Assembly (NCBI RefSeq): GCF_002242805.1
Contig: NZ_MCGQ01000012.1
Coordinates: 1-64,000 of the forward strand
Source of the DNA: Streptomyces diastatochromogenes
GTDB lineage: Bacteria; Actinomycetota; Actinomycetes; Streptomycetales; Streptomycetaceae
Direction: 5' to 3'
DNA: 64,000 nt
The notes below the pieces were generated by a model that was given only the letters and a program-made list of their open reading frames with translations, searched no databases and was not told the DNA's origin. Positions 37,116 through 46,917 of this stretch are shown piece by piece (the first letter of the stretch is position 1; every line of letters starts with the position of its first letter). Both the position numbers and the translations under genes were made by a program.

Positions 37116-38197
37116 GGACCGCACTCGTCATCGGCACCGGGCTCATCGGCACCTCCGCCGCGCTCGCCCTGACCCAGCGGGGCGTCGTCGTCCACCTCGA
37201 CGACCACGACCCCGAGCAGGCCCGTACGGCGGCCGCGCTGGGCGCCGGCGCCGACGCGGCCCCCGACGGCCCGGTGGACCTCGCGATCGTCGCCGCCCCG
37301 CCCGCCCACGTGGCCGGTGTCCTCGCGGACGCCATGGCCCGGGGAGTGGCCCGCGGCTACATCGACGTGGCCAGCGTCAAGGGCGGCCCGCGCCGCGAGC
37401 TGGAGGCCCGTGGCCTCGACCTCTCCTCCTACATCGGCACCCACCCGATGTCCGGCCGGGAGAAGTCCGGCCCGCTGGCCGCGACCGCCGATCTCTTCGA
37501 GGGCCGCCCCTGGGTGCTCACCCCGACCCGGGACACCGACACCGAGGTGCTCAACCTCGCCCTGGAACTGGTCTCGCACTGCCGGGCCGTGCCGGTCGTC
37601 ATGGACGCCGACGCCCACGACCGGGCCGTCGCCCTCGTCTCGCACATGCCCCACCTGGTCTCCAGCATGGTCGCCGCGCGCCTGGAGCACGCCGAGGAGG
37701 CGGCCGTACGGCTGTGCGGGCAGGGCATCCGGGACGTGACCCGGATCGCCGCCTCCGACCCCCGGATGTGGATCGACATCCTCTCGGCCAACCCCGGCCC
37801 GGTCGCCGATCTCCTCGCGGACGTCTCGGCCGACCTGGACGAGACCGTCCGCGCCCTGCGCGCCCTGCAGTCCTCCGACGAGGACAAGCGGCGCGAGGGC
37901 GGTCAGGGCATCGAGGACGTGCTGCGGCGCGGGAACGCGGGGCAGGTCCGGGTACCGGGCAAGCACGGCAGCGCGCCGCGCGTGTACGACACCGTCGTCG
38001 TCCTCATCGACGACCAGCCCGGCCAGCTGGCCCGCATCTTCGCGGACGCGGGACGGGCCGGGGTCAACATCGAGGACGTGCGCATCGAGCACGCGACCGG
38101 ACAGCAGGCCGGCCTGGTCCAGCTGATGGTCGAGCCGAAGGCGGCGCCGGTGCTGAAGGAGGCGCTGCGCGAGCGAGGGTGGGCCCTGCGGCAGTAG
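37112..38197 (+). CDS. tyrA: Prephenate dehydrogenase with ACT domain
   Basis: A 361-residue NAD(P)-dependent enzyme making 4-hydroxyphenylpyruvate. The Rossmann start is RTALVIGTGLIGTSAALAL, then DVASVKGGPRREL, YIGTHPMSGREKSGP and the His in ALVSHMPHLVSSMVA. The C-terminal 80 residues are an ACT regulatory domain (YDTVVVLIDDQPGQLARIFADAG and VNIEDVRIEHATGQQAG), suggesting feedback by tyrosine. Translationally coupled to chorismate mutase. Confidence 0.94.
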   Translation: MRTALVIGTGLIGTSAALALTQRGVVVHLDDHDPEQARTAAALGAGADAAPDGPVDLAIVAAPPAHVAGVLADAMARGVARGYIDVASVKGGPRRELEARGLDLSSYIGTHPMSGREKSGPLAATADLFEGRPWVLTPTRDTDTEVLNLALELVSHCRAVPVVMDADAHDRAVALVSHMPHLVSSMVAARLEHAEEAAVRLCGQGIRDVTRIAASDPRMWIDILSANPGPVADLLADVSADLDETVRALRALQSSDEDKRREGGQGIEDVLRRGNAGQVRVPGKHGSAPRVYDTVVVLIDDQPGQLARIFADAGRAGVNIEDVRIEHATGQQAGLVQLMVEPKAAPVLKEALRERGWALRQ

Positions 38198-38320
38198 GGC
38201 GCCCGGCGCCGGCGGGCGGTCGTCCGTTCGGGTCACCCGCACCCAGTAACCTTGTGCAGGGCGCTCTCGCTCCCCCAACCCCGCTCACCGCACCGCACCG
38301 CACCAGGAAGGTGTCCCCTC

Positions 38321-39013
38321 GTGGAAAACGGCGCCCCGACCGCCAAGTCCGTGATCGTCGCGATCGACGGCCCCTCCGGCACGGGCAAGTCGAGCACGTC
38401 GAAGGCCGTGGCCGCCCAGCTGGGCCTGAGCTACCTGGACACCGGCGCCCAGTACCGGGCGATCACCTGGTGGATGGTGAGCAACGGCATCGACCTGGAG
38501 GACCCGACCGCGATCGCGGCCGTCGCCGGCAAGCCGGAGATCATCTCCGGCACCGACCCGGCCGCCCCGACCATCACGGTCGACGGCATCGACGTGGCCG
38601 GCCCGATCCGTACCCAGGAGGTCACCTCCAAGGTCAGCGCGGTCAGCGCGGTGCCCGAGGTGCGCTCCCGGATCACCGAGCTGCAGCGCTCGCTGGCCTC
38701 CGGCGCCGAGTACGGCATGGTGGTCGAGGGCCGCGACATCGGTACGACCGTGCTGCCGGACGCCGACCTGAAGATCTTCCTCACCGCCTCCCCGGAGGCC
38801 CGCGCGGCCCGCCGCAGCGGCGAGCTGAAGGGCGCGGACATCCACGCCACCCGCGAGGCGCTGATCAAGCGGGACGCGGCCGACTCCAGCCGCAAGACCT
38901 CGCCGCTAGCCAAGGCCGGCGACGCCGTCGAGGTGGACACCACCGAGCTCACCCTCGCCCAGGTCATCGAGTGCGTCGTCACCCTGGTCGAGGAGAAGCG
39001 GGCCGGGAAGTGA
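38321..39013 (+). CDS. cmk: Cytidylate kinase
   Basis: A 230-residue CMP/dCMP kinase. P-loop IVAIDGPSGTGKSSTSKAVA, NMP-binding LSYLDTGAQYRAITWWM, Cmk insert and GMVVEGRDIGTTVLPDADLKIFLTASPEARAARR with a lid region HATREALIKRDAADSSRKTSPL. GTG 38321 follows AGGAAGGTG. Overlaps the acyltransferase by GTGA. Confidence 0.95.
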   Translation: MENGAPTAKSVIVAIDGPSGTGKSSTSKAVAAQLGLSYLDTGAQYRAITWWMVSNGIDLEDPTAIAAVAGKPEIISGTDPAAPTITVDGIDVAGPIRTQEVTSKVSAVSAVPEVRSRITELQRSLASGAEYGMVVEGRDIGTTVLPDADLKIFLTASPEARAARRSGELKGADIHATREALIKRDAADSSRKTSPLAKAGDAVEVDTTELTLAQVIECVVTLVEEKRAGK

Positions 39014-39654
39014 GCCTTCCGTCCGAGCGGGGCGCCGAGGTCGGCCGGCGCATCGGCGTCGGCCTGATGTACGGGCTGTGGAAGCCGCGCGTGCTCGGCG
39101 CCTGGAAGGTGCCCGCGACCGGTCCGGTGATCCTCGCCGTGAACCACTCCCACAACGTCGACGGCCCGATGGTCATGGGGGTGGCGCCCCGGCCGACGCA
39201 CTTCCTGATCAAGAAGGAGGCGTTCATCGGCCCGCTGGACGCCTTCCTGACCGGCATCGGCCAGGTGAAGGTGGACCGCGCCTCGGCCGACCGCACGGCG
39301 ATCACCCAGGCCCTCGGCATCCTGGGGGACGGGGGAGTGCTGGGCATCTTCCCGGAGGGCACCCGGGGCGAGGGCGACTTCGCCTCGCTGCGCGCCGGGC
39401 TCGCCTACTTCGCGGTCCGCAGCGGGGCACCGATCGTGCCCGTGGCGGTCCTGGGAAGCTCCGACCGGCCCGGCCGGTTGATAAAGGCACTGCCCCCGCT
39501 GCGCTCCCGCGTCGACGTCGTCTTCGGCGACCCGTTCGAGGCGGGCGACGGCAGCGGACGGCGTACGCGCAAGGCGCTGGACGAGGCGACCGAGCGCATC
39601 CAGAAGCAGCTCACCAGCCACCTGGAAAACGCCAGGCGCCTGACCGGGCGCTAG
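39010..39654 (+). CDS. 1-acyl-glycerol-3-phosphate acyltransferase (PlsC-like)
   Basis: A 214-residue LPLAT-fold acyltransferase. The catalytic HX4D motif is in AVNHSHNVDGPMVMG, the substrate motif is GVLGIFPEGTRGEGDF, and VPVAVLGSSDRPG follows. Probably peripheral membrane, transferring acyl groups to lysophosphatidate. It starts at GTG 39010 overlapping cmk, the conserved cmk-plsC-der arrangement in Streptomyces. Confidence 0.92.
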   Translation: MSLPSERGAEVGRRIGVGLMYGLWKPRVLGAWKVPATGPVILAVNHSHNVDGPMVMGVAPRPTHFLIKKEAFIGPLDAFLTGIGQVKVDRASADRTAITQALGILGDGGVLGIFPEGTRGEGDFASLRAGLAYFAVRSGAPIVPVAVLGSSDRPGRLIKALPPLRSRVDVVFGDPFEAGDGSGRRTRKALDEATERIQKQLTSHLENARRLTGR

Positions 39655-39731
39655 GCGACACTTGAGTAGTGGATCAGCCCATAAAGGGCCGTTCCACCGA
39701 TCACCACGATGAACGACGAGGTACGGACTTC

Positions 39732-41213
39732 ATGAGCGACCAGATCCAGCCCGACGGCTCGGCCGAGCACGAGTACGAGCACGGGGCGCTCGGCGACGCC
39801 GAGTACGCGGAGTTCATGGAGCTCGCCGCCGAAGAGGGCTTCGACATCGAGGACGTCGAGGGCGCCATCGAGGCGGCGGGCCACGGCCCGCTGCCCGTGC
39901 TCGCCGTCGTCGGCCGCCCCAATGTCGGCAAGTCGACCCTGGTGAACCGGATCATCGGCCGCCGCGAGGCGGTCGTCGAGGACAAGCCCGGCGTCACCCG
40001 CGACCGCGTCACCTACGAGGCCGAGTGGGCCGGCCGCCGCTTCAAGGTCGTCGACACCGGCGGCTGGGAGCAGGACGTCCTCGGCATCGACGCCTCCGTC
40101 GCCGCCCAGGCCGAGTACGCGATCGAGGCGGCCGACGCGGTCGTCTTCGTCGTGGACGCCAAGGTCGGCGCCACCGACACCGACGAGGCGGTCGTACGAC
40201 TGCTGCGCAAGGCCGGCAAGCCGGTCGTGCTGTGCGCCAACAAGGTCGACGGCCCGAGCGGCGAGGCCGACGCGGCCTACCTGTGGAACCTCGGCCTCGG
40301 CGAGCCGCACCCCGTCTCGGCGCTGCACGGCCGCGGCACCGGTGACATGCTCGACGCCGTCCTGGAGGCGCTGCCCGAGGCACCCGAGCAGACCTTCGGC
40401 GGCGCGGTCGGCGGACCGCGCCGGATCGCCCTGATCGGCCGCCCGAACGTCGGCAAGTCCTCGCTGCTCAACAAGGTGGCCGGCGAGGAGCGCGTCGTCG
40501 TCAACGAGCTGGCGGGCACCACCCGCGACCCGGTCGACGAGCTGATCGAACTGGGCGGCGTCACCTGGAAGTTCGTCGACACCGCCGGCATCCGCAAGCG
40601 TGTCCACCTCCAGCAGGGCGCCGACTACTACGCCTCCCTGCGCACGGCCGCGGCCGTGGAGAAGGCCGAGGTCGCGGTCATCCTGATCGACGCCTCCGAG
40701 AACATCTCCGTGCAGGACCAGCGGATCATCACCATGGCGGTCGAGGCCGGCCGCGCGATGGTCATCGCCTACAACAAGTGGGACAACCTCGACGAGGAGC
40801 GCCGCTACTACCTGGAGCGGGAGATCGAGACCGAGCTGGGCCAGGTCGCCTGGGCACCCCGCGTCAACGTCTCGGCCCGCACCGGCCGCCACATGGAGAA
40901 GCTGGTCCCGGCGATCGAGACCGCGCTCGCCGGCTGGGAGACCCGCGTGCCGACCGGCCGCCTGAACGCCTTCCTCGGCGAACTGGTCTCGGCCCACCCG
41001 CACCCGGTCCGGGGCGGCAAGCAGCCGCGCATCCTGTTCGGCACCCAGGCCGGCACCAAGCCGCCGCGGTTCGTCCTCTTCGCCTCCGGCTTCATCGAGG
41101 CGGGCTACCGCCGCTTCATCGAACGCCGCCTGCGCGAGGAGTTCGGCTTCGACGGCACGCCGATCCACATCTCGGTGCGGGTGCGCGAGAAGCGCGGCGC
41201 GAAGAAGAAGTAG
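39732..41213 (+). CDS. der: Ribosome biogenesis GTPase Der (EngA)
   Basis: A 493-residue double GTPase for 50S subunit assembly. First G-domain: G1 [15 protein letters not shown]3 DTGGWEQ, G4 NKVDG. Second: G1 [15 protein letters not shown]2/G3 GTTRDPVDE and DTAGIRKR, G4 NKWDN. The C-terminal KH-like domain ends [15 protein letters not shown] 39732 (MSDQIQPDG) gives the typical Streptomyces start after an acidic extension; the frame opens at GTG 39669. Confidence 0.95.
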   Translation: MSDQIQPDGSAEHEYEHGALGDAEYAEFMELAAEEGFDIEDVEGAIEAAGHGPLPVLAVVGRPNVGKSTLVNRIIGRREAVVEDKPGVTRDRVTYEAEWAGRRFKVVDTGGWEQDVLGIDASVAAQAEYAIEAADAVVFVVDAKVGATDTDEAVVRLLRKAGKPVVLCANKVDGPSGEADAAYLWNLGLGEPHPVSALHGRGTGDMLDAVLEALPEAPEQTFGGAVGGPRRIALIGRPNVGKSSLLNKVAGEERVVVNELAGTTRDPVDELIELGGVTWKFVDTAGIRKRVHLQQGADYYASLRTAAAVEKAEVAVILIDASENISVQDQRIITMAVEAGRAMVIAYNKWDNLDEERRYYLEREIETELGQVAWAPRVNVSARTGRHMEKLVPAIETALAGWETRVPTGRLNAFLGELVSAHPHPVRGGKQPRILFGTQAGTKPPRFVLFASGFIEAGYRRFIERRLREEFGFDGTPIHISVRVREKRGAKKK

Positions 41214-41231
41214 TACCTCCCCGGCGCATGA

Positions 41232-41266
41232 CGAAGGGCGGCCCCTGCTCCAGGGGCCGCCCTTCG
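41232..41266. terminator. Terminator between der and convergent gene
   Basis: A perfect 16-bp stem CGAAGGGCGGCCCCTG / CAGGGGCCGCCCTTCG around a CTC loop, 18 bases after the der stop. It can act for the convergent gene ending at 41274 as well. Confidence 0.9.
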
Positions 41267-41273
41267 CCGTACG

Positions 41274-41690
41274 TCACACACTCCGGCGCGGAGCCGGTGG
41301 CAGCCCCGCCGGAACGTGGTGCATCCCGGTGTCCTGCTGCCGCCCGAGGGTGCCGACCCGCTGCCACTGCGACTGCTGCCGCGCGCTGTAGGCCCCCGCG
41401 CTGTAGGCACTGTACGAACTGCTGAACGACCCCGGCCGGTGTCCGCCGTACGAGCCCGTGCTGTGCGGCATGTTCCCGAAGGCCGTGAAGTCCAGCCCCT
41501 CCTCACCGCTGCGGTCACCCGGCAGCGTACGGAAGGTCTTGACCCACTCCGCGTAGAGCGAGTCGTAGATCGGCGTGGCCGATGCGCCCACAACCTCCTG
41601 CCCCGCCCGCGCGGACGGAATGGAGGAGAAGCCGGACCGGAGAGGCGGGGGAGCGTCGTATGCGTGCACGTATGTCCAAACGACGGGCAC
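41274..41690 (-). CDS. Conserved hypothetical Streptomyces protein
   Basis: A 138-residue protein of unknown function. The most conserved-looking stretch is YDSLYAEWVKTFRTLPGDRSGEEGL near the middle; the C-terminus is Ser/Tyr/Gly/Gln-rich (SYGGHRPGSFSSSYSAYSAG) and probably disordered. No signal peptide or membrane span. The GTG start at 41690 lacks a clear Shine-Dalgarno, so the true start may be internal. Confidence 0.6.
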   Translation of the reverse strand: MPVVWTYVHAYDAPPPLRSGFSSIPSARAGQEVVGASATPIYDSLYAEWVKTFRTLPGDRSGEEGLDFTAFGNMPHSTGSYGGHRPGSFSSSYSAYSAGAYSARQQSQWQRVGTLGRQQDTGMHHVPAGLPPAPRRSV

Positions 41691-41821
41691 CCTAAAGAGA
41701 TGCGGTCCGACAAATAGGGGCGCGGGGCAGCATCAATTTGCGGCTCCGCCGCGTGGGCGCGACAAGCCACGTACCACCCGCGGCCGCCGGACACCCGCGA
41801 CCCCCGCCCCTTGGGCGACTG

Positions 41822-42607
41822 TCACGTACCCGCGAGCGGCAGCGCCGCCGCCACCAACTTCCCGTTCGCCGCCGCCTTGTCGAGAGACGCCCGCAGCAGG
41901 TCCTCCCGAGGCTGCCGCCCGATGGACCCCACCGGCGCCGCGAACATCAGCACCTGCTGGTGCTTGTTGGCGGCGGCCCGCCAGCTGTCCGTCACCTGCA
42001 GCGGCTGATGCGCCTGCCACCAGGCGACCGGCTGTCCACCGTTGGTGCCCGGCTGCAGCACCGCGTGCAGCTGGCCGACGGCGAGCAGCACCGACCAGCC
42101 GTGCAGCACCGGCGGAACGGTCACCAGCTCGGTCACCGGCATGTAGCCCTGCTCGATGAGGAGCGGAAGGAAGTCGTCGCCGGCCGCGGTGGAGCCGGGA
42201 CGCACGATGGGCGCGGTCGGCTCGACCACGAGCGCGGGGTGCAACTCACCCTCGATGAGGACGAGTCCGCTGGTCACGCCGAGCACGGCCTGCTCGGGCA
42301 CCGCCCTGTGCGACTCGCCCACGCCGGGGGCGCTGCCGCCGATGGAGCGCACCGCGCCCTGCAGCTGCTCCTCGGTGACCTGGACGACCTGCGAGGGCAG
42401 GCAGCCGGCGTGGGCGAAGGCGAGGACGGCGGTCTCGTCGCCGACGAACAGAACGGTGCTGGTGCGCTCCTGCTCGGAGTCGCCCGGGGTGCGGCAGGAG
42501 GTGCAGTCGTAACTGCCCGGGGCGTTCTCTCCGGCGAGCAGCCGGTCGGCTTCTTCGTCGCCGATCTCGGCGCGTACGGCGTCACTGACGTCGAGCATGC
42601 GCGGCAC
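41822..42607 (-). CDS. Conserved hypothetical protein with a CxxC motif
   Basis: A 261-residue soluble protein. It begins MPRMLDVSDAVRAEIGDEEADRLL and contains SYDCTSCRTPGD, a possible metal or redox site, followed by mixed strands and helices (VLFVGDETAVLAFAHAGC) and a C-terminal EDLLRASLDKAAANGKL. GTG 42607 is selected since GAGGGAG lies 6 bases upstream; ATG 42598 is also in frame. I know relatives only as unnamed Streptomyces proteins. Confidence 0.72.
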   Translation of the reverse strand: MPRMLDVSDAVRAEIGDEEADRLLAGENAPGSYDCTSCRTPGDSEQERTSTVLFVGDETAVLAFAHAGCLPSQVVQVTEEQLQGAVRSIGGSAPGVGESHRAVPEQAVLGVTSGLVLIEGELHPALVVEPTAPIVRPGSTAAGDDFLPLLIEQGYMPVTELVTVPPVLHGWSVLLAVGQLHAVLQPGTNGGQPVAWWQAHQPLQVTDSWRAAANKHQQVLMFAAPVGSIGRQPREDLLRASLDKAAANGKLVAAALPLAGT

Positions 42608-42948
42608 GGTGGCTCCCTCGGGATGCGGTGCTGGGTCGGCCGGGTGGCTCCCGGCCCCTGAGCCCCGGGGTTCCGGGCTCATGAAGAAGACAACGGGCGT
42701 CCTGTGGTGGTGGTCACGCCCAGGGGAGAACGGAATCGAACCATCCACCGCACAGGGTCACCTTCGGTACGGAATTGGCCACTCACGGTCAACTGTGTTC
42801 GTAGTCAAGGAACTTGAAAGGGTGAAGTGAGTCACAGATCGCCTGAACGGGTGGTCGAAAAATCAGGAAATCAGTGGATGAAACGGCTGGCCGAAAATTG
42901 CCGATACCGAGGGTAACCACGAACTGGCCTGGAATGACAGGGAGTTGG

Positions 42949-43833
<885 letters not shown>

Positions 43834-43874
43834 AGCACGCGACGGGTGCCGGTCACCCCGGCCACCTGACCGGT

Positions 43875-43907
43875 ACAGCCGCTGTCCTGAATGAGGACAG
43901 CGGCTGT
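43875..43907 (+). terminator. Hairpin between rpf and WYL regulator (terminator or operator)
   Basis: A perfect 14-bp stem ACAGCCGCTGTCCT / AGGACAGCGGCTGT with loop GAATG, centred about 40 bases before the WYL regulator start and 58 after the rpf stop. It can end rpf transcription; the core TGTCCT-N5-AGGACA may also be an operator for the regulator. Confidence 0.7.
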
Positions 43908-43933
43908 CCGCATCCGCTGGCAGACTCGGCCCC

Positions 43934-44926
43934 ATGTTGGAGACCTCGGCACGACTGCTGCGCCTGCTCTCGATGCTCCAGGCCCATCGCGAGTGGTCCG
44001 GCGCCGAACTCGCCGAGCGGCTCGGCGTCACCCCGCGCACCGTCCGCCGGGACGTGGACCGGCTGCGCGAGCTGGGCTACCCGGTCAACGCGAGCCCCGG
44101 CACCGGGGGCGGCTACCAGCTCGGCGCGGGTGCCGAACTGCCCCCGCTGCTGCTGGACGACGACGAGGCCGTCGCCGTCGCCGTCGGGCTGCGCACCGCG
44201 GCGGGACAGGGCATCGAGGGCATCGGCGAGACCTCCGTACGTGCCCTCGCCAAGCTGGAACAGGTGTTGCCGGACCGGCTGCGCCGCAGGGTGGGCGCCC
44301 TCAACGCCTTCACCGTGCCGATGCTGCGCGGCGGTCCGCCGTCGACCCCCGTGGACCCGGCCGTGCTCACCGAACTCGCCCATCTGTGCCGGGACGCCGA
44401 GCGGCTGCGCTTCGAGTACCTGAGCCACGCGGGCGCCGCCAGCCGCCGTACCGTCGAGCCGCACCGGCTGGTGTGCACCGAGCGGCGCTGGTACCTGGTC
44501 GCCTGGGACGTGGACCGGGAGGGCTGGCGGACCTTCCGCGTCGACCGGATCACGCCGAAGCCGCCGCACGGCCCGCGCTTCGTCCCGCGCGAGCCGCCCG
44601 CCGAGGATCTCGCCGCCTATGTGTCGAAGGGCGTCTCGACGAGCGCGTACGCCACGCACTCCACCGTCCGGCTGCTGGTCCCGCTGCGGGAGGCCGCCGA
44701 GCGGATCTCGCCGTCCGCGGGGATGCTGGAGGCCGACGGCGAGGACGCGTGCATCCTGCGCAGCGGTGCGCCGAACCTGGAGGTGATGGTCATTCACATC
44801 ATGATGACGGGCGTCCCCTTCGAGGTGCTGGAGCCCGTCGAGCTGAACGAGGTGATCAGGAGGGTGCGGGACCGGCTGGACGCCGCACTGGCGCGGGCCG
44901 CCGGACCCGGCCCGGGCACCGGGTGA
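43934..44926 (+). CDS. YafY-family WYL-domain transcriptional regulator
   Basis: A 330-residue regulator. The N-terminal winged helix-turn-helix is LLRLLSMLQAHREWSGAELAERLGVTPRTVRRDVDRLRELGYPV; the WYL domain has LRFEYLSH, EPHRLVCTERRWYLVAWDVDREGWRTFRVDRI; a WCX C-terminal part follows. WYL domains bind ligands such as nucleotides or ssDNA and switch DNA binding. The target is unknown; the palindrome upstream of it suggests autoregulation. Confidence 0.92.
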   Translation: MLETSARLLRLLSMLQAHREWSGAELAERLGVTPRTVRRDVDRLRELGYPVNASPGTGGGYQLGAGAELPPLLLDDDEAVAVAVGLRTAAGQGIEGIGETSVRALAKLEQVLPDRLRRRVGALNAFTVPMLRGGPPSTPVDPAVLTELAHLCRDAERLRFEYLSHAGAASRRTVEPHRLVCTERRWYLVAWDVDREGWRTFRVDRITPKPPHGPRFVPREPPAEDLAAYVSKGVSTSAYATHSTVRLLVPLREAAERISPSAGMLEADGEDACILRSGAPNLEVMVIHIMMTGVPFEVLEPVELNEVIRRVRDRLDAALARAAGPGPGTG

Positions 44927-45263
44927 CGACGGGGTGTACGTCGGTTGTGTGCTGAATCCGTGAATTTCCTATGCGGTGTCAGCTCGTCCGGCATGGCGCC
45001 GGATTCCGCGGGGAATCGCACCCCGGACCCGTTCCGATCCGGGCCGCGTCGCATTCCGCGGGGCAATTCGAGGGGCTGCTCCGGCACGCGGGAATTCTGT
45101 TCGATTGCCCCGGTGAGCGGTATGGAAACCCCCGTACGTGTGACGGAGTTCGAGGGAAACGCGTGTCGGGAACCTGTGACAGAAGCGTGACCGGAAGGGG
45201 ACCCATGACGTGGTCCGCCGGTTCCGGCTTCCGTCGCCGGCCGATGCGGCCTAGCGTGGCCGC
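44927..45263. other. Intergenic region with a repeated ATTCCGCGGGG motif
   Basis: A 337-base gap. GATTCCGCGGGGAATC near 45003 is a near-perfect palindrome, and ATTCCGCGGGGCAATTC recurs about 50 bases downstream. I see no gene in it. The small I78 gene follows. Confidence 0.5.
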
Positions 45264-45479
45264 ATGCCACCGATTCCCACTCCGCCAGCGGAGCCCCAGG
45301 ACAGTCCGGACGGGTACGTCGGCCTCGACGCCGCCAGCGCCGAGCGGATCGCTCGGGAGCGCGGGTGGTCGACGGTACGGTCGCTGCCGCCGGGCACGAT
45401 CATCACCATGGAGTACCGGGTGGGCCGGCTCAACTTCGAGGTACGGAACGGCCGGGTGACCCGCGCCTGGAAGGGCTGA
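45264..45479 (+). CDS. I78-family peptidase inhibitor
   Basis: A 71-residue protein matching the I78 inhibitor family: YVGLDAASAERIARERGWSTVR, then LPPGTIITMEYRVGRLNFEV and NGRVTRAWKG. Members inhibit serine endopeptidases. There is no signal peptide, so it would act inside the cell or leave by a non-classical route. Monocistronic, ending in a strong terminator. Confidence 0.88.
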   Translation: MPPIPTPPAEPQDSPDGYVGLDAASAERIARERGWSTVRSLPPGTIITMEYRVGRLNFEVRNGRVTRAWKG

Positions 45480-45495
45480 GACTCCTCGCGTGCAC

Positions 45496-45538
45496 GACGA
45501 AGGCCCCGCTCCCTCTTGCCGGGAGCGGGGCCTTCGTC
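45496..45538. terminator. Strong bidirectional terminator
   Basis: A perfect 18-bp stem (45496-45513 with 45521-45538) and a 7-base loop TCTTGCC lie between the convergent I78 and PAP2 genes. Confidence 0.9.
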
Positions 45539-45586
45539 ATGGCGGGGGTTGGCTGTGCGTACCGGCCCCGCCGCCGTGGTGGAGCG

Positions 45587-46606
45587 TCAGTTGCCCGTCA
45601 GGGGGCGGGCCGGCTGGGAGGTGCCGCGCGGGAGGCGGTCGGCGTGCGGCGGGCGGCGGCTGCCCGCCGGGGTGACCGGGGTGCGCTCCGAACGGGCCGT
45701 GTGCGGGCCCGGGGCCAGATGGATCGGGGCCCGGGAGCCGCGCACCGGCTCGCGCGCCGGGGCGGCGGCCCGCTCGGCGGGGCGCGGCTTGAGCAGCACC
45801 GGCGAGGGCGTGACCGGGACGGCCGGCGCGGGCACCGTACGGCCGCGGCGGGCGCGCCAGCGGTCGCGCAGGTCGAAGAGCGCGGTCTCGGCCATGGTGA
45901 TCAGCGGCTCGAACCAGGGCAGGGCGAGCAGGATCAGCAGGCCGGCGGCCCAGCCCAGCAGCACGTCGCTCAGCCAGTGCGTACCGAGGTAGACGGTGGT
46001 GAGGCCGACGCCGAGCGAGGTGACCGCGGAGAGCGCGGACAGCCAGCGGCGCGCCCTCGGGGAGGAGGCCAGATACGCCAGGATTCCCCAGGTCACCACC
46101 GCGTTGGCGGTGTGGCCGCTGGGAAATATATCGCCGCCCAGACCCATCTCGTTCGAGCCGATCACGGTCGCGTAGTGCGGACCGAGCCGCCCCATGCCGA
46201 GCTTGGCGGCGCCGACCGTGATGTTCAGCAGCAGCAGCGAGGCGGCCAGGGTCAGCAGCGGGCGCAGGGTGTGCTGCCGCCAGGAGCGCCAGCCGAGCCA
46301 GGCCGCGACCATCACGGCGGTGGGGCCGCGCTGGCCGAGCACCACGTAGTAGTCGAGGAAGGCGTGGATCTGCGGCCACTGCTGGTACGGCCGGAAGAAC
46401 ATGACCTGCCAGTCGAGCCGGACCAGCCAGGAGGTGATCACCACGGCCCACACGATCGCCAGGTAAAAGGCGAGGGTCGCGGTGAACAGCACGACCCGGT
46501 GCCGGCTCATCCGCGGCACATCGATGTGAGCCGGTCGTTCCGGCTCACGGTCCAGCCTGGCGAACACCCGGTCCAGACTCCGGGTGAGGTTTCGTTCGGT
46601 ACGCAC
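45587..46606 (-). CDS. PAP2-family membrane phosphatase
   Basis: A 339-residue protein with about six membrane spans. The acid phosphatase signature is spread over KLGMGRLGPH, DIFPSGHTANAV (PSGH) and TTVYLGTHWLSDVLLGW (final His and Asp). It would hydrolyse undecaprenyl pyrophosphate or lipid phosphates on the outer face. A Pro/Arg/Ala-rich disordered tail of about 90 residues follows. GTG 46606 start. Confidence 0.91.
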   Translation of the reverse strand: MRTERNLTRSLDRVFARLDREPERPAHIDVPRMSRHRVVLFTATLAFYLAIVWAVVITSWLVRLDWQVMFFRPYQQWPQIHAFLDYYVVLGQRGPTAVMVAAWLGWRSWRQHTLRPLLTLAASLLLLNITVGAAKLGMGRLGPHYATVIGSNEMGLGGDIFPSGHTANAVVTWGILAYLASSPRARRWLSALSAVTSLGVGLTTVYLGTHWLSDVLLGWAAGLLILLALPWFEPLITMAETALFDLRDRWRARRGRTVPAPAVPVTPSPVLLKPRPAERAAAPAREPVRGSRAPIHLAPGPHTARSERTPVTPAGSRRPPHADRLPRGTSQPARPLTGN

Positions 46607-46773
46607 CCAATCGACGTTACAGCGAGTGAGCTCTGTTCCCGGTCGAAACAGCGGCTTTGTGATGACGATGTGATGTGGGAAACCTCTCAGGAGCCATCCG
46701 AATTCCTGGGATTCCGAATCCTGCGAGGGTCGCTTCCTGCAATTCCTTTGATCATGCCGGGGGGTCCGGTTTT

Positions 46774-46917
46774 ATGGCGCTTATGAATTCGTTCACCGAA
46801 TCATGGGATGGAATTCAGAGCGTGCTCATCGAACCGCTGAAGTTGATCATGGGGGACCGGAGCCGTTCAGCCAGAAGGCGCCGTAGACCGCCGTCGCCAC
46901 CGCCACACCCACTGTGA
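46774..46917 (+). other. Possible orphan N-terminal coding remnant
   Basis: In the 240-base gap between two minus-strand genes an open frame from ATG 46774 reads MALMNSFTESWDGIQSVLIE for its first 20 residues, then becomes a Arg/Pro shadow of the gene on the other strand. Local base composition is A/T-richer with several AATTC/GAATTC motifs. It could be the start of a disrupted gene or simply promoter DNA. Confidence 0.25.

Noticed and set aside
42720..42790. tRNA-like T-arm (GGTTCGATTCC on the minus strand near 42740)
   Set aside because: No matching acceptor stem, D-arm or anticodon arm can be drawn around it; it is probably chance or a relic.
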